NCBI GenBank assembly: GCA_947473805.1
Contig: CANJGB010000001.1
Span: forward strand, 39,413-103,412
DNA: 64,000 bases
From: Alphaproteobacteria bacterium
Lineage (GTDB): Bacteria > Pseudomonadota > Alphaproteobacteria > Ferrovibrionales > Ferrovibrionaceae
Reading direction: 5' to 3'
Shown here piece after piece: positions 52,969 through 61,356 of this stretch (within the stretch, counting starts at the first letter, position 1; each line of letters opens with the position of its first letter). The notes under the pieces were generated by a model. That model worked only from the letters and a program-made list of their open reading frames with translations. It had not been told where the DNA came from and did not search any database. The position numbers and the translations under genes are program-made.

Positions 52969-53457
52969 ATGACCGTCGAGGCGAAGCTAAAGGCGCTGGA
53001 AGACCGGGTCCGCGACCTCGAGGACCAGGGGCAGATCCGCGAAGTCCTGGCGCGTTACGGTTTCAACGCCGACCTGGGCCGGTCACAGGAATGGGTCGAT
53101 CTCTGGACTGGCGATGGCGTTTACGATCTCGATAGCCGCAAATGGACCGGCCGCGAGCAGCTGCACGAACTGATCGCCTCGCCGACCGAGCCGCACAAGC
53201 GCGATGTCGAGAATCGCAGCCAGCACAACGTGCTGAACCTGTTCATCCGCATCGAGGGCGACCGCGCCTGGGCCGAGGGCTATTCGGTTGTCGTGCTGAA
53301 CAAGGACGGCCAGTTCGGACTTTGGACCTGCGGCTACAACCACTGGGACTTCGAGCGGCACGACGGCCAGTGGCTGCTGCAGCGCCGCTACCGCCGCGAT
53401 ATCGGCGGCAAGGAGTGGGGCGGCAAGGTCATTTCCAGCTACCTCACCGCGAAGTAG
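52969..53457 (+). CDS. NTF2/SnoaL-like protein
   Basis: A 162-residue protein opening with a heptad helix (MTVEAKLKALEDRVRDLEDQGQIREVLARYGFNADLGRSQEWVDLWTGDGVYDL) and the NTF2-like cone. HWDFERHDGQWLLQRRYRR is its later strand. The start at 52969 has AAGGGA 6 nt upstream. It is convergent with the SDR at 53458 and co-transcribed with the esterase. It resembles the protein at 3691. Confidence 0.85.
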   Translation: MTVEAKLKALEDRVRDLEDQGQIREVLARYGFNADLGRSQEWVDLWTGDGVYDLDSRKWTGREQLHELIASPTEPHKRDVENRSQHNVLNLFIRIEGDRAWAEGYSVVVLNKDGQFGLWTCGYNHWDFERHDGQWLLQRRYRRDIGGKEWGGKVISSYLTAK

Positions 53458-54213
53458 CTACACCAGCATCAATCCGCCATCGACGGTGTAGGTGCCGCCG
53501 GTCTGGAAACTGGCCTGCCCACTCAGCAGGTAGGTGACGAAGGCCGCAACCTCGGCCGGGTTCGCGGGCCGTGGAATCGGCACATGCTTGAACATGTTGC
53601 TCACGTCGCCGGTGGTGTTCAGCGCCGGCGCCAGCATCGGCGTGTCCATTGCGCCGGGGCAGATCGTATTGACGCGAATGCCGTACTTGCCGTTCTCCAG
53701 CGCGGCCGTTGCACCCAGGGCGATAACGGCACGCTTCGCGCTGCCATAGGCCGTGCCACGCTCGGACGACTTCAGCCCGCCGACCGAGGACGTGCTGACG
53801 ATGGCGCCGCCTGTGCCCTGCTTGATCATCTGGCGCAGCACGGCGCGCAGGCCCAGGAAAACGCCGCGTGTGTTTACCCGGTGCACGCGGTCGAACTCAT
53901 CGACCGGCATATCGACCAGCAGTTCGCGCCGGCCAATCAGCGCCGCGTTGTTGAAGAACAGATCGACCTTGCCAAACCGCGCAACCGTCGCCGCGACATA
54001 GCCCTCGCAAGCATTCTCGTCGCCGACATCCGCAATCAGCGGCAGGACCGCGCCCTGGTCGAATCCCGCGGCCATGGTCTTGACCTTGTCCTGAATATCG
54101 ACCGCAGCCACAGTGCAGCCTTCCTCGACCAGCCGGCGCACGACGGCCGCGCCCAGTCCGCTGGCGGCGCCGGTGACGATGGCGGTCTTGCAGCGCAGAT
54201 CCGCATAGGCCAT
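53458..54213 (-). CDS. SDR family oxidoreductase
   Basis: A 251-residue short-chain dehydrogenase. TAIVTGAASGLGAAVV (about residue 11), FFNNAALIGR (NNAA motif), STSSVGGLKSSERGTAYGSAK (Ser and Tyr-x-x-x-Lys, about 140-160) and ICPGAMDTPML are all in place. A 10-bp palindrome CGACCGGTCG (54233-54242) lies 20 bp upstream of the start and may be an operator. It is convergent with the NTF2-like gene. Confidence 0.92.
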   Translation of the reverse strand: MAYADLRCKTAIVTGAASGLGAAVVRRLVEEGCTVAAVDIQDKVKTMAAGFDQGAVLPLIADVGDENACEGYVAATVARFGKVDLFFNNAALIGRRELLVDMPVDEFDRVHRVNTRGVFLGLRAVLRQMIKQGTGGAIVSTSSVGGLKSSERGTAYGSAKRAVIALGATAALENGKYGIRVNTICPGAMDTPMLAPALNTTGDVSNMFKHVPIPRPANPAEVAAFVTYLLSGQASFQTGGTYTVDGGLMLV

Positions 54214-54232
54214 GGCTTCGTTCCTCCGATTG

Positions 54233-54242
54233 CGACCGGTCG
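54233..54242. promoter_or_regulatory. 10-bp palindrome upstream of an SDR gene
   Basis: CGACCGGTCG is perfectly self-complementary, 20 bp before the SDR start. It resembles TetR-type half-sites, but no TetR gene is near. Treat it as a candidate only. Confidence 0.3.
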
Positions 54243-54422
54243 TTTGTACGCGATGACGGGCTTCCCGGTAGGGAGAATCCGTCGCTTTCCTTTTGACGCA
54301 AGACTGTTTTCGTCACCAAAATCGGCGCAATCGACGACTTGACCGTCTAAGCATGTGAAGCCGGCGCTCCCGGCACTGTAGGATGGGTGGACGGCAAAAT
54401 GCCGCGCCCTGGGAGGAACAGG

Positions 54423-55622
54423 ATGAAAAACCCAGCCACGAAGTTGGCGTTCGCCGCACTGCTGGCCACCGCGCTGCCGCTCTCGGCCGCTTTCGCGCAG
54501 GGCAGCCAGCCTATCCGTATCGGCTCGCTGATGCCGATGACCGGCCCGGCTTCAGGCGTCGGCGTTACCCACACCATCGGCTCCGGCATGGCGGTAAAGG
54601 AAATCAATGCCGCCGGCGGAATCATGGGTCGCCAGATCCAGATCATCACCGCCGACGACCAGGGCGATCCGACCCAGGCCGTCAGCGAGGCCAAGCGCCT
54701 GGTGTTCCAGGAAAAGGTCGATCTGCTGCTGGGGCCGTTGCTCAGCGGCCTCGTCATCGCCACCGCGCCGGTTCTGACCGAGGCAAAGATTGCCAGCATC
54801 CATTCCGGCGCCAGCACGGCGATCACGACGCAATTGCTGCCGTACGGCTTCAGCATGTTCACATCTGTGGACGAGCAGGCGAAGTCGATGGTGAACTACG
54901 CCGCGAATGCGAAGGTGAAGTCGGCTGCGATCCTGACCGATAACGGCGCGCTGTCGAAGGCGGTGCACGAGCCGATGCGCGAGGGCCTGAAGGCCCGGGG
55001 CATCACCCTGACCGGGCTCCAGGAGCACGACATGCGCTCCACCGACATAACGCCCCAGATCCTGGCGCTGCGCCGCACCAATCCCGACATCATCCTCTAC
55101 ATCGTGACTACGGGCGAAGATGCGGGCCTGGCGGTCAAGACGCTGAACGACATCGGCTGGGACGTGCCTATTGTCAGCCCGACCTTCTCGAACGTGACGG
55201 GTCCGGTGCTGAAGATTGCCGGCCCGGATGTGTTCAAGGGCGGCAAGGTGATCGGCCAAACCTACAAGACCTACACCTACTGCCCGGGCGATGCGGTCGG
55301 CGGCTCGGCGTTCGCGAAGTTCCTGGCCAAGCTGAAGACGGCGGAGCCTGTGAACTACGAGCGTATCGGCCTGCTCAACGTGTCGTGGCTGTACGACGGC
55401 GTCTACATCTACAAGGCCGCCATTGAAGGCACGAAGTCCACCGAAGGTCCGAAGGTTGCGGCCTGGATCGAGGACAACGTGGCGAAGCTGAACGACCGCA
55501 TCAGCGGCCGCCTGGCCGCCAGCAAGACCAGCCACTTCCTCATCGGCGCAGACGCGCTGGAAATGGTCTCGCGGTCTGACGTACGGCGCGAGGACGGCAT
55601 GGTGCAGCGCGCCGGCTGCTGA
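54423..55622 (+). CDS. LivK-type ABC solute-binding protein
   Basis: A 399-residue periplasmic protein with a signal peptide ending AAFAQG, then PIRIGSLMPMTGPASGVGVTH. KEINAAGGIMGRQIQIITADDQGDPTQAVSEAKRLVF is diagnostic. Exactly two cysteines are present, at TYCPGDAVGG (about residue 289) and as the final residue (QRAGC*). The ATG has GGGAGGAACAGG upstream. It ends before a hairpin pair with T-run at 55645-55724 and has no adjacent permease. Confidence 0.93.
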   Translation: MKNPATKLAFAALLATALPLSAAFAQGSQPIRIGSLMPMTGPASGVGVTHTIGSGMAVKEINAAGGIMGRQIQIITADDQGDPTQAVSEAKRLVFQEKVDLLLGPLLSGLVIATAPVLTEAKIASIHSGASTAITTQLLPYGFSMFTSVDEQAKSMVNYAANAKVKSAAILTDNGALSKAVHEPMREGLKARGITLTGLQEHDMRSTDITPQILALRRTNPDIILYIVTTGEDAGLAVKTLNDIGWDVPIVSPTFSNVTGPVLKIAGPDVFKGGKVIGQTYKTYTYCPGDAVGGSAFAKFLAKLKTAEPVNYERIGLLNVSWLYDGVYIYKAAIEGTKSTEGPKVAAWIEDNVAKLNDRISGRLAASKTSHFLIGADALEMVSRSDVRREDGMVQRAGC

Positions 55623-55644
55623 TCCCAAGGCACTGATCGGGTGC

Positions 55645-55724
55645 GCCGGGAAGCCTCGCGGCTTCCCGGCTATCTCCCGATGGGTTAAGACATTGCGCGG
55701 CCGGTTCACCAGGCCGCGCATTTT
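55645..55724 (+). terminator. tandem hairpins with terminal T-run
   Basis: The first hairpin is GCCGGGAAGCC/GGCTTCCCGGC (55645-55670). The second is TGCGCGGCC/GGCCGCGCA (55694-55720), followed by TTTT. It separates the binding-protein gene from the acyl-CoA synthetase gene. Confidence 0.75.
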
Positions 55725-55753
55725 GACGAAGCAAAGAGATCGAGACGGAGCAA

Positions 55754-57880
55754 ATGCAAAACGAAGTTCACGACGACAAGAGTGCCCGCCAGGCCCTGGC
55801 CCAGAGCCGCACTGACATCGAGCGTTTCTTTGCTCCGAAAAAGGCCGTCGCCATTGCCGGCTCGGTCGATGTATCCGCCAATGCGCTGAACTACCTCAAG
55901 CGCCTCGGCGAAGACGTCAAGATCAGCTACATCAATCCGAAGGGCGTCGGCGGCACCGACGACGTCAAGGTCTACAAAAGTGCGCTGGACCTGCCCGACG
56001 GTGTCGATCTCGTCGTCGTCAAGGTCGGCCCGGCCACCGTGCCGCAGCTGGTCGAGGACTGCGCCAAGCGCGGCATCAAGAACATCATCGTGTTCAGCTC
56101 CGGATTCGCCGAAGTCGGCCCCGAGGGCGTCGAGCTGGAGAAGAAGGTCGCCGCCACCGCCAAGCAGTACGGCGTCCGCATCATTGGCCCGAACACGAAC
56201 GACAACACGTTCGAGAAGTTCGCGATCCCTGAGAACCACCGCGGAGGCCTGATCGCCCTGATCACCCAGAGCGGCTATAACGGCCGGCCGATTGTCGAAG
56301 GCATCAACATGGGCGTCGGCTTCCGACGTTGGGTCACTGCCGGCAACGAGGTTGATCTCGAGGTCGCGGACTTCATCGAATATTTCGCCCATGACGACCA
56401 GGCCTCGGTCATCGCCTGCTACGTCGAGGGCTTCAAGTCGGTGCCGAAGCTGCGCGCCGCGCTGGAAACCGCGAACGAGAAGAACAAGCCCGTCATCATG
56501 CTCAAGATGGGCTCAACCGAACGCGGCGCGAAAATGGCCGCCTCGCATACCGGCCATCTTTCCGGCTCCGACGCCGTGGCCACCGGCCTGTTCCGCCAGT
56601 TCGGCGTGACCCGCGTGCGCGAACTGGACGAGCTGCAGGAGACCGCCAACCTGTTCGCCAAGCTGCCCAAGGGCTGCGGCATCCGCGCGGCGATGTATTC
56701 GCCGTCCGGCGGCTCCAGCACCCTGATGGCCGAGGTCGCGGAACAGCACGGCGTGCCGCTGCCGGTGTTCTCGAAGGAACGCCAGGAGCTGATCTACGAA
56801 TTGCTGCCGCGCTACGTCAGCGTCGCCAATCCGGTCGACAATGGCGGCGGTTTCATGATGACCGCCAAGCAGCCCGAGCGCGTGAAGATTTTCCAGCTCA
56901 TGGCCGACGATCCGGGCGTCGACGTCATCGTTGTTGGCCTGTCGGCCTCGGCGCCGCTCCTCGCGAACAACATGTGTGCCGACATCCTCGCCTTCGCGCC
57001 GACCGCGTCGAAGCCGGTCATCGTCGTCTGGGGCTCGGTCGTGACCGACACCCAGGGCTATCGCGACATCGTGAAGTCGGGCGTGCCGATCTTCCGCTCG
57101 TACCGCAAGTGCTTCATGGCGCTGCGCGCTTGGGCCGACTACCAGGCGTTCAGCAAGACGGCGCGCCGCCGGTCGCACAGCGCCCCGGCGCTGAATGCCA
57201 AGCAGAACGCCGCTTTGTCGAAGCCGGGCGTGCTCAGCGGCAACGATGCGACCACCCTGCTGAAGGAAGCCGGCATTCCGCTGGCTGGCGAGGCACTGGT
57301 CAATTCCGCTTCTGACGCGCGCAAGGCGGCCGAGAGCATCGGCTTTCCGGTTGCGATGAAGCTGGTGTCGCCGAACTTCCCGCACAAGTCCGATGTCGGC
57401 CTGGTCAAGCTGGGGGTGTCGAGCGGCGAATTGGCCGAGGCGATCTACACCGAACTGGTCGAGCGCGCGAAGAAGCTGGACCCCAAGGCCCAGATCGACG
57501 GTGTCGTGGTGCAGGAACAGGTCGGCGGCGGCGTCGAGATGATCGTCGGCCTGTCGCAGGACCCGGTTCTGGGGCCTGCGCTGACCGTCGGCGCCGGCGG
57601 CATCTATGCCGAAATCCTGCGCGACGTGGCAGTGCGTCCGCTGCCGGTCGATGAGGGCGATATCCGCGAGATGATCGATGGCCTGCGACTGGCGCCGCTG
57701 CTGGCCGGCGCGCGCGGGGCCAAGCCCGCGGACAAGGAGGGTCTGGTCAAGATCGCGCTCAAGGTCGCGCAGCTCGGCCTTGCCGCGGGTCCGAAGGTCG
57801 CCGAACTGGATCTCAACCCGATCATCGTGCAGCCGAACCGTGCCGTCGCCGTCGACTCCCTCGTCGTGGCAGGAGAGTAG
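55754..57880 (+). CDS. ADP-forming acyl-CoA synthetase (acetate-CoA ligase family protein)
   Basis: A 708-residue fused enzyme. A CoA-binding Rossmann domain comes first (VAIAGSVDVSANALNYLKRLGEDVKISYINPKG), then succinyl-CoA-ligase-like domains (GLIALITQSGYNGRPIVEGINMGVGF; MAASHTGHLSGSDAVATG with the expected phospho-His). A C-terminal ATP-grasp domain starts at about residue 495 (LLKEAGIPLAGEAL; FPVAMKLVSPNFPHKSDVGLVKLGV; QIDGVVVQEQVGGGVEMIVGLSQD). It interconverts an acyl-CoA and the free acid with ADP/ATP. The DUF35 gene follows 3 nt after its stop. Confidence 0.93.
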   Translation: MQNEVHDDKSARQALAQSRTDIERFFAPKKAVAIAGSVDVSANALNYLKRLGEDVKISYINPKGVGGTDDVKVYKSALDLPDGVDLVVVKVGPATVPQLVEDCAKRGIKNIIVFSSGFAEVGPEGVELEKKVAATAKQYGVRIIGPNTNDNTFEKFAIPENHRGGLIALITQSGYNGRPIVEGINMGVGFRRWVTAGNEVDLEVADFIEYFAHDDQASVIACYVEGFKSVPKLRAALETANEKNKPVIMLKMGSTERGAKMAASHTGHLSGSDAVATGLFRQFGVTRVRELDELQETANLFAKLPKGCGIRAAMYSPSGGSSTLMAEVAEQHGVPLPVFSKERQELIYELLPRYVSVANPVDNGGGFMMTAKQPERVKIFQLMADDPGVDVIVVGLSASAPLLANNMCADILAFAPTASKPVIVVWGSVVTDTQGYRDIVKSGVPIFRSYRKCFMALRAWADYQAFSKTARRRSHSAPALNAKQNAALSKPGVLSGNDATTLLKEAGIPLAGEALVNSASDARKAAESIGFPVAMKLVSPNFPHKSDVGLVKLGVSSGELAEAIYTELVERAKKLDPKAQIDGVVVQEQVGGGVEMIVGLSQDPVLGPALTVGAGGIYAEILRDVAVRPLPVDEGDIREMIDGLRLAPLLAGARGAKPADKEGLVKIALKVAQLGLAAGPKVAELDLNPIIVQPNRAVAVDSLVVAGE

Positions 57881-57883
57881 CCC

Positions 57884-58339
57884 ATGCCTGTTGGTCCCAT
57901 TCTTCCGGCCACCGACGATCCGGACAGCGCCGGATTCTGGGCCGCGACGCGCGAAGGCAAATTCGTGGTGCAGAAATGCGGTGGCTGCGGCGAACTGCGG
58001 TTCCCGCCGCGTCCGTTCTGCAAGTACTGCCAGAGCAACGACTTCAGCTGGCATCCGGTATCGGGCCGCGGGCGCATCTGGTCGTTTGCCATTGCGCACA
58101 AGCCGGTCTATCCGGCGCTCGCCGATTTCGCGCCGTTCCCCATCGTGATCGTCGAGCTGGAAGAGAAGCCGACGCTGCGCATTTCGGGCAATGTGCTGGC
58201 CGCGCCGGGCGCCGCGATCAACAGCGTCGATCCGGCGAAGCTGCGCATCGGCCAGCCCGTGCACGTGACATTCCAACAGGTGGCGGAGGACGTGGTGCTG
58301 CCGCAATGGCTGCTGACACCGCCGCCGGGGGCCGCGTAA
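57884..58339 (+). CDS. Zn-ribbon/OB-fold protein (DUF35 family)
   Basis: A 151-residue protein. A zinc ribbon KCGGCGELRFPPRPFCKYCQSNDFSWHPV (four Cys, about residues 27-46) precedes an OB-fold that binds CoA or acts as a scaffold. DUF35 proteins pair with thiolase-like proteins and are needed for their activity or assembly. Here the pair overlaps by 1 nt (TAATG) with the thiolase. Both follow the acyl-CoA synthetase. Confidence 0.93.
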   Translation: MPVGPILPATDDPDSAGFWAATREGKFVVQKCGGCGELRFPPRPFCKYCQSNDFSWHPVSGRGRIWSFAIAHKPVYPALADFAPFPIVIVELEEKPTLRISGNVLAAPGAAINSVDPAKLRIGQPVHVTFQQVAEDVVLPQWLLTPPPGAA

Positions 58340-59499
58340 TGGATACGATTTCCCTTAAGGACCGCACCGCCATCGTCGGCATCGGCCAGACGAAGTTCGG
58401 CAAGGGCTTCACCCAGAGCGAGGAAGCACTGGGCTGTGAGGCCATCAAGATGGCGCTCGACGATGCCGGCCTCAAGGCGTCCGAGGTCAACGGCCTCGTC
58501 TCGTACATGATGCAGACGGCCGAGGAAGACGAAATTACCGGCGCCCTGGGCCTCGGCGACCTCACCTATTTCACCCGCACGCCGTCCGGCGGCGGCGGCG
58601 CCGCGGCGACCGTCGGCCAGGCGGCCATGGCCATAGCCACTGGCCAGGCCGATGTCGTCGTCGCCTGGCGCTCGCGCAAACGCAGCGCGGCCGCCAGCCG
58701 CGTCTGGATGCAGACACAGCCGCGCGTCGTGCACCTGCGCGAAATGTGGACGACGCCCTGGGGCGTGCTGCGCCCGGCCGACCATGTGGCCATGCTGTTC
58801 CGCCGCTACATGCACCTCTACGACGCGACGCGCGAACACCTCGCCAATATCGCGACGGCATTCCGCGCGCATGCGAACCGCAACCCGGCCGCATTGATGT
58901 ACGACAAGCCGATGACGCGCGACGATTACATGAATGCGCGGCTGATCAGCGATCCGCTGTGCCTGTTCGACTGCTGCCTGGAAACCGACGCGGCCCTCGC
59001 CGTGGTGCTGGTCTCGGCCGAGCGTGCCAAGGACCTGAAGCAGAAGCCTGCTTACATCCACGCCATCGCCCAGGGCGTGACCTCGGGCAGTACGATGATG
59101 GCGAATTTCTTCGTCGATGATCCGCTGCACAGCCAAGCCAATCCTTGCGCCGAATCGCTGTGGCGGCAGAGCGACATCAAGGCGAAGGACATCAAGGTCG
59201 CGCAGATGTACGACGCCTTCTCGCCGGAAATCCTGATGTGCCTCGAGGCCTATGGCTTCTGCGGCAAGGGCGAGGCGGCAGCCTTCACCGAGAACGGCAA
59301 CATCCAGCTGGGCGGCAAGCTGCCGATCAACACTGGCGGCGGCGGCCTGTCGGAGTGCTACATCCACGGTTTCAACATGATCAACGAAGGCGTGAAGCAG
59401 ATCCGCGGCACCTCAACCTCGCAGGTCGACGATGCTGACAATTGCTTTGTCTGCGCCAGCGACCTGAACCCGACCGGCGCGTTCATCCTGCGCCGCTAG
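58339..59499 (+). CDS. thiolase family protein (SCP-X/lipid-transfer type)
   Basis: A 386-residue thiolase-fold protein. TAIVGIGQTKFGKG opens the fold. The usual nucleophilic Cys region reads PSGGGGAAATVGQAAMAIATG, with no Cys at the expected site. SQVDDADNCFVCASDLN lies near the C-terminus and GGLSECYIHGFNMI carries the usual His region. Related proteins that pair with DUF35 are thiolase-like and often lack condensing activity. I chose the ATG at 58339 (TAATG overlap) over a far upstream frame. Confidence 0.92.
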   Translation: MDTISLKDRTAIVGIGQTKFGKGFTQSEEALGCEAIKMALDDAGLKASEVNGLVSYMMQTAEEDEITGALGLGDLTYFTRTPSGGGGAAATVGQAAMAIATGQADVVVAWRSRKRSAAASRVWMQTQPRVVHLREMWTTPWGVLRPADHVAMLFRRYMHLYDATREHLANIATAFRAHANRNPAALMYDKPMTRDDYMNARLISDPLCLFDCCLETDAALAVVLVSAERAKDLKQKPAYIHAIAQGVTSGSTMMANFFVDDPLHSQANPCAESLWRQSDIKAKDIKVAQMYDAFSPEILMCLEAYGFCGKGEAAAFTENGNIQLGGKLPINTGGGGLSECYIHGFNMINEGVKQIRGTSTSQVDDADNCFVCASDLNPTGAFILRR

Positions 59500-59581
59500 C
59501 GCGCCAACCCATGCTGCAGCGCAGCATGGGTGCCGGTGGCCAGACGGTATCGTCCGTACTAGGATCGGGGCTCATCTATCG

Positions 59582-60463
59582 ATGGGCGGTCACCCGATGT
59601 CGGCCAGGACAGTGGCAACGGAACACCAGCGCACGCCGCCTCGGCAGGGGCTGGCCCGCTCGCCTGCGCCGCCCGACCGCCTGCTGCCCGGCATCTATCA
59701 TGGCCGCAAGGCGCTGGCCGATGGCGGCGGCGACCGCGACGGCCTGGTCAAGTCCAGTATCCGCGTGCTCGAGGTGTTCGAGTATTTCAGGCAGACCTCG
59801 CGCCCCGCGCGCGCCATCGAGATCAGCCGCGCGCTCGACCTGCCGCATTCCAGCCTCGACAAGATCCTCAAGACCCTGATCGAAACCGGGTACCTGGTGT
59901 TCGACTGGAAGACCAAGCAGTACGCGCCGTCGTATCGTCTTGTGCGCATCAGCCGTCAGCTGGAGGAATCGTTCTTCGGTGGCGAGACGTTCTCGCGCCT
60001 GCTGCACGACATACGCGATACCACTGGCGAGACGGCGTACGTCTGCGTGCAGAACAATTGCTGGATCGAATGCGCCATGCAATTGCCCGGCAACTACGCG
60101 ACGCCCACCCGCCATGGCGAGGGGATGAGCTTCGAACTGTTCGACTCCGCGCCGGGCTATGCGCTTCTGGCCACGAAGACGGACCGTGAAGTGGTCGAAC
60201 TGGCGCAGCAGGTCGGCCGCTCGGCGTCGCCGCCCGACCTACCTGCCTTGTTCGACGTCATCCGCATCGTGCGCCGCGATGGCTACGCCATCCGCGAGGG
60301 CGCGTCGTTCGATGGCGCGGTGTCGGTTTGCGCCGCGCTGCGCCCACGCAATCAGAATATGTCGGTGGCCGTCGGCTTTACCGGCCACAACCCGGGCAAC
60401 GATGCCGGCCGCAACGCGGCCTTCGGCGCGCTGCTGAAAGACATCGTCGCCCGCCACGCCTGA
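59582..60463 (+). CDS. IclR family transcriptional regulator
   Basis: A 293-residue regulator. An N-terminal extension of about 45 residues (Arg/Pro-rich) precedes the winged HTH (LVKSSIRVLEVFEYFRQTSRPARAIEISRALDLPHSSLDKILKTLIETGYLVFDWKTKQYAP) and the IclR effector domain. A start at 59597 is an alternative to 59582. Closely similar to the IclR protein at 41541 over the HTH (VKS..RVLE.FE.F...). It is convergent with the SDR at 60467 and probably controls the acyl-CoA genes. Confidence 0.9.
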   Translation: MGGHPMSARTVATEHQRTPPRQGLARSPAPPDRLLPGIYHGRKALADGGGDRDGLVKSSIRVLEVFEYFRQTSRPARAIEISRALDLPHSSLDKILKTLIETGYLVFDWKTKQYAPSYRLVRISRQLEESFFGGETFSRLLHDIRDTTGETAYVCVQNNCWIECAMQLPGNYATPTRHGEGMSFELFDSAPGYALLATKTDREVVELAQQVGRSASPPDLPALFDVIRIVRRDGYAIREGASFDGAVSVCAALRPRNQNMSVAVGFTGHNPGNDAGRNAAFGALLKDIVARHA

Positions 60464-60466
60464 CGG

Positions 60467-61240
60467 CTAGTGCAGCGCGCGGCCGCCCTCCGCCGACACC
60501 ACCGAACCCGTCGTGTAAGACGAATCATCGCTGGTCAGGAACAGCACCGACCCGGCGATTTCCTCGGGTTCGGAAATCCGCGCCAGCGCGAACTTCTCCA
60601 TGAACTTGTCCCAAGTGCCGGCCTTTTTCATGATCTGGTAATTCGGCTCGCTCAGCGGCGTGTTCGCGGGCCCGGCGGCCACCACGTTGACCCGGATGTT
60701 CGGCGCCAGTTCCATGGCCAGCGCCTTGGTGAACACGATCTGCCCGCCTTTGGCCGCCGCATAGACGCCGCCCGACAGGCCGGGCAGCAGGCCGGCGACC
60801 GACGCGATATTGACGATGGTTGCCTTGCCCGCCTTGCGCAGGTGCGGGATCGCTTCGCGGCACACCAGGAAGGTCGCCGTCATGTGGATGGCGATCTGGG
60901 CGTTGAAATCCTTCAGCTTGGTCTTCTCGATTGACGGATTGTGGGTAAAGCCGGCGGAGTTCACGATCCCGTCCAGGCCCCCCATCGCCTTCGCGGCGGT
61001 CTTGATCATCGCCTTGACCGAAGCCTCGTCCGTAACGTCGGCGATGATGGCAGTGCCGCCGGTCGCCTTGGCCACTGGGGCAAGTTTTGACATCGTCCGG
61101 CCGACCAGCGCCAGCTTCGCACCCTCGGCGGCGAAGCGCAGCGCGACGGCCCGGCCAATGCCGGAACCCGCGCCGGTGATCAGAATCCGTCGCCCGGCCA
61201 GGCGGCCGGCAGCCGTGGTGGATGTCGCTTTCTTGGCCAT
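60467..61240 (-). CDS. SDR family NAD(P)-dependent oxidoreductase
   Basis: A 257-residue short-chain dehydrogenase. RILITGAGSGIGRAVALRFAAEGAKLALVGR is the cofactor site, with Arg after the second strand suggesting NADP use. IVNSAGF is the NNAG-type motif and VYAAAKGG the Tyr-x-x-x-Lys pair (about residue 158). The run of ten C at 61246-61255 gives a G10 tract 5 nt before the ATG as the only Shine-Dalgarno-like element. It is divergent from the acyl-CoA ligase gene. Confidence 0.92.
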   Translation of the reverse strand: MAKKATSTTAAGRLAGRRILITGAGSGIGRAVALRFAAEGAKLALVGRTMSKLAPVAKATGGTAIIADVTDEASVKAMIKTAAKAMGGLDGIVNSAGFTHNPSIEKTKLKDFNAQIAIHMTATFLVCREAIPHLRKAGKATIVNIASVAGLLPGLSGGVYAAAKGGQIVFTKALAMELAPNIRVNVVAAGPANTPLSEPNYQIMKKAGTWDKFMEKFALARISEPEEIAGSVLFLTSDDSSYTTGSVVSAEGGRALH

Positions 61241-61245
61241 TCTTT

Positions 61246-61255
61246 CCCCCCCCCC
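61246..61255 (-). repeat. homopolymer G10 tract in the SDR ribosome-binding region
   Basis: Ten consecutive C on the plus strand (G on the mRNA), ending 5 nt before the start codon. It can pair with the anti-Shine-Dalgarno only in part. Such tracts are prone to slippage. Confidence 0.75.
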
Positions 61256-61356
61256 GTGGAAGCCTGTGTTCAGGCCATTTCATCTGTCTAACGGATTGTA
61301 CTATGTTGCACGCCGCCGACCATGGCCAATCGAGTGAAGAAGTCCCGGGTTTCCGC

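Noticed and set aside
53584..54342. 252-codon plus-strand frame
   Set aside because: It is antisense to an SDR gene that has the full cofactor and catalytic motifs.
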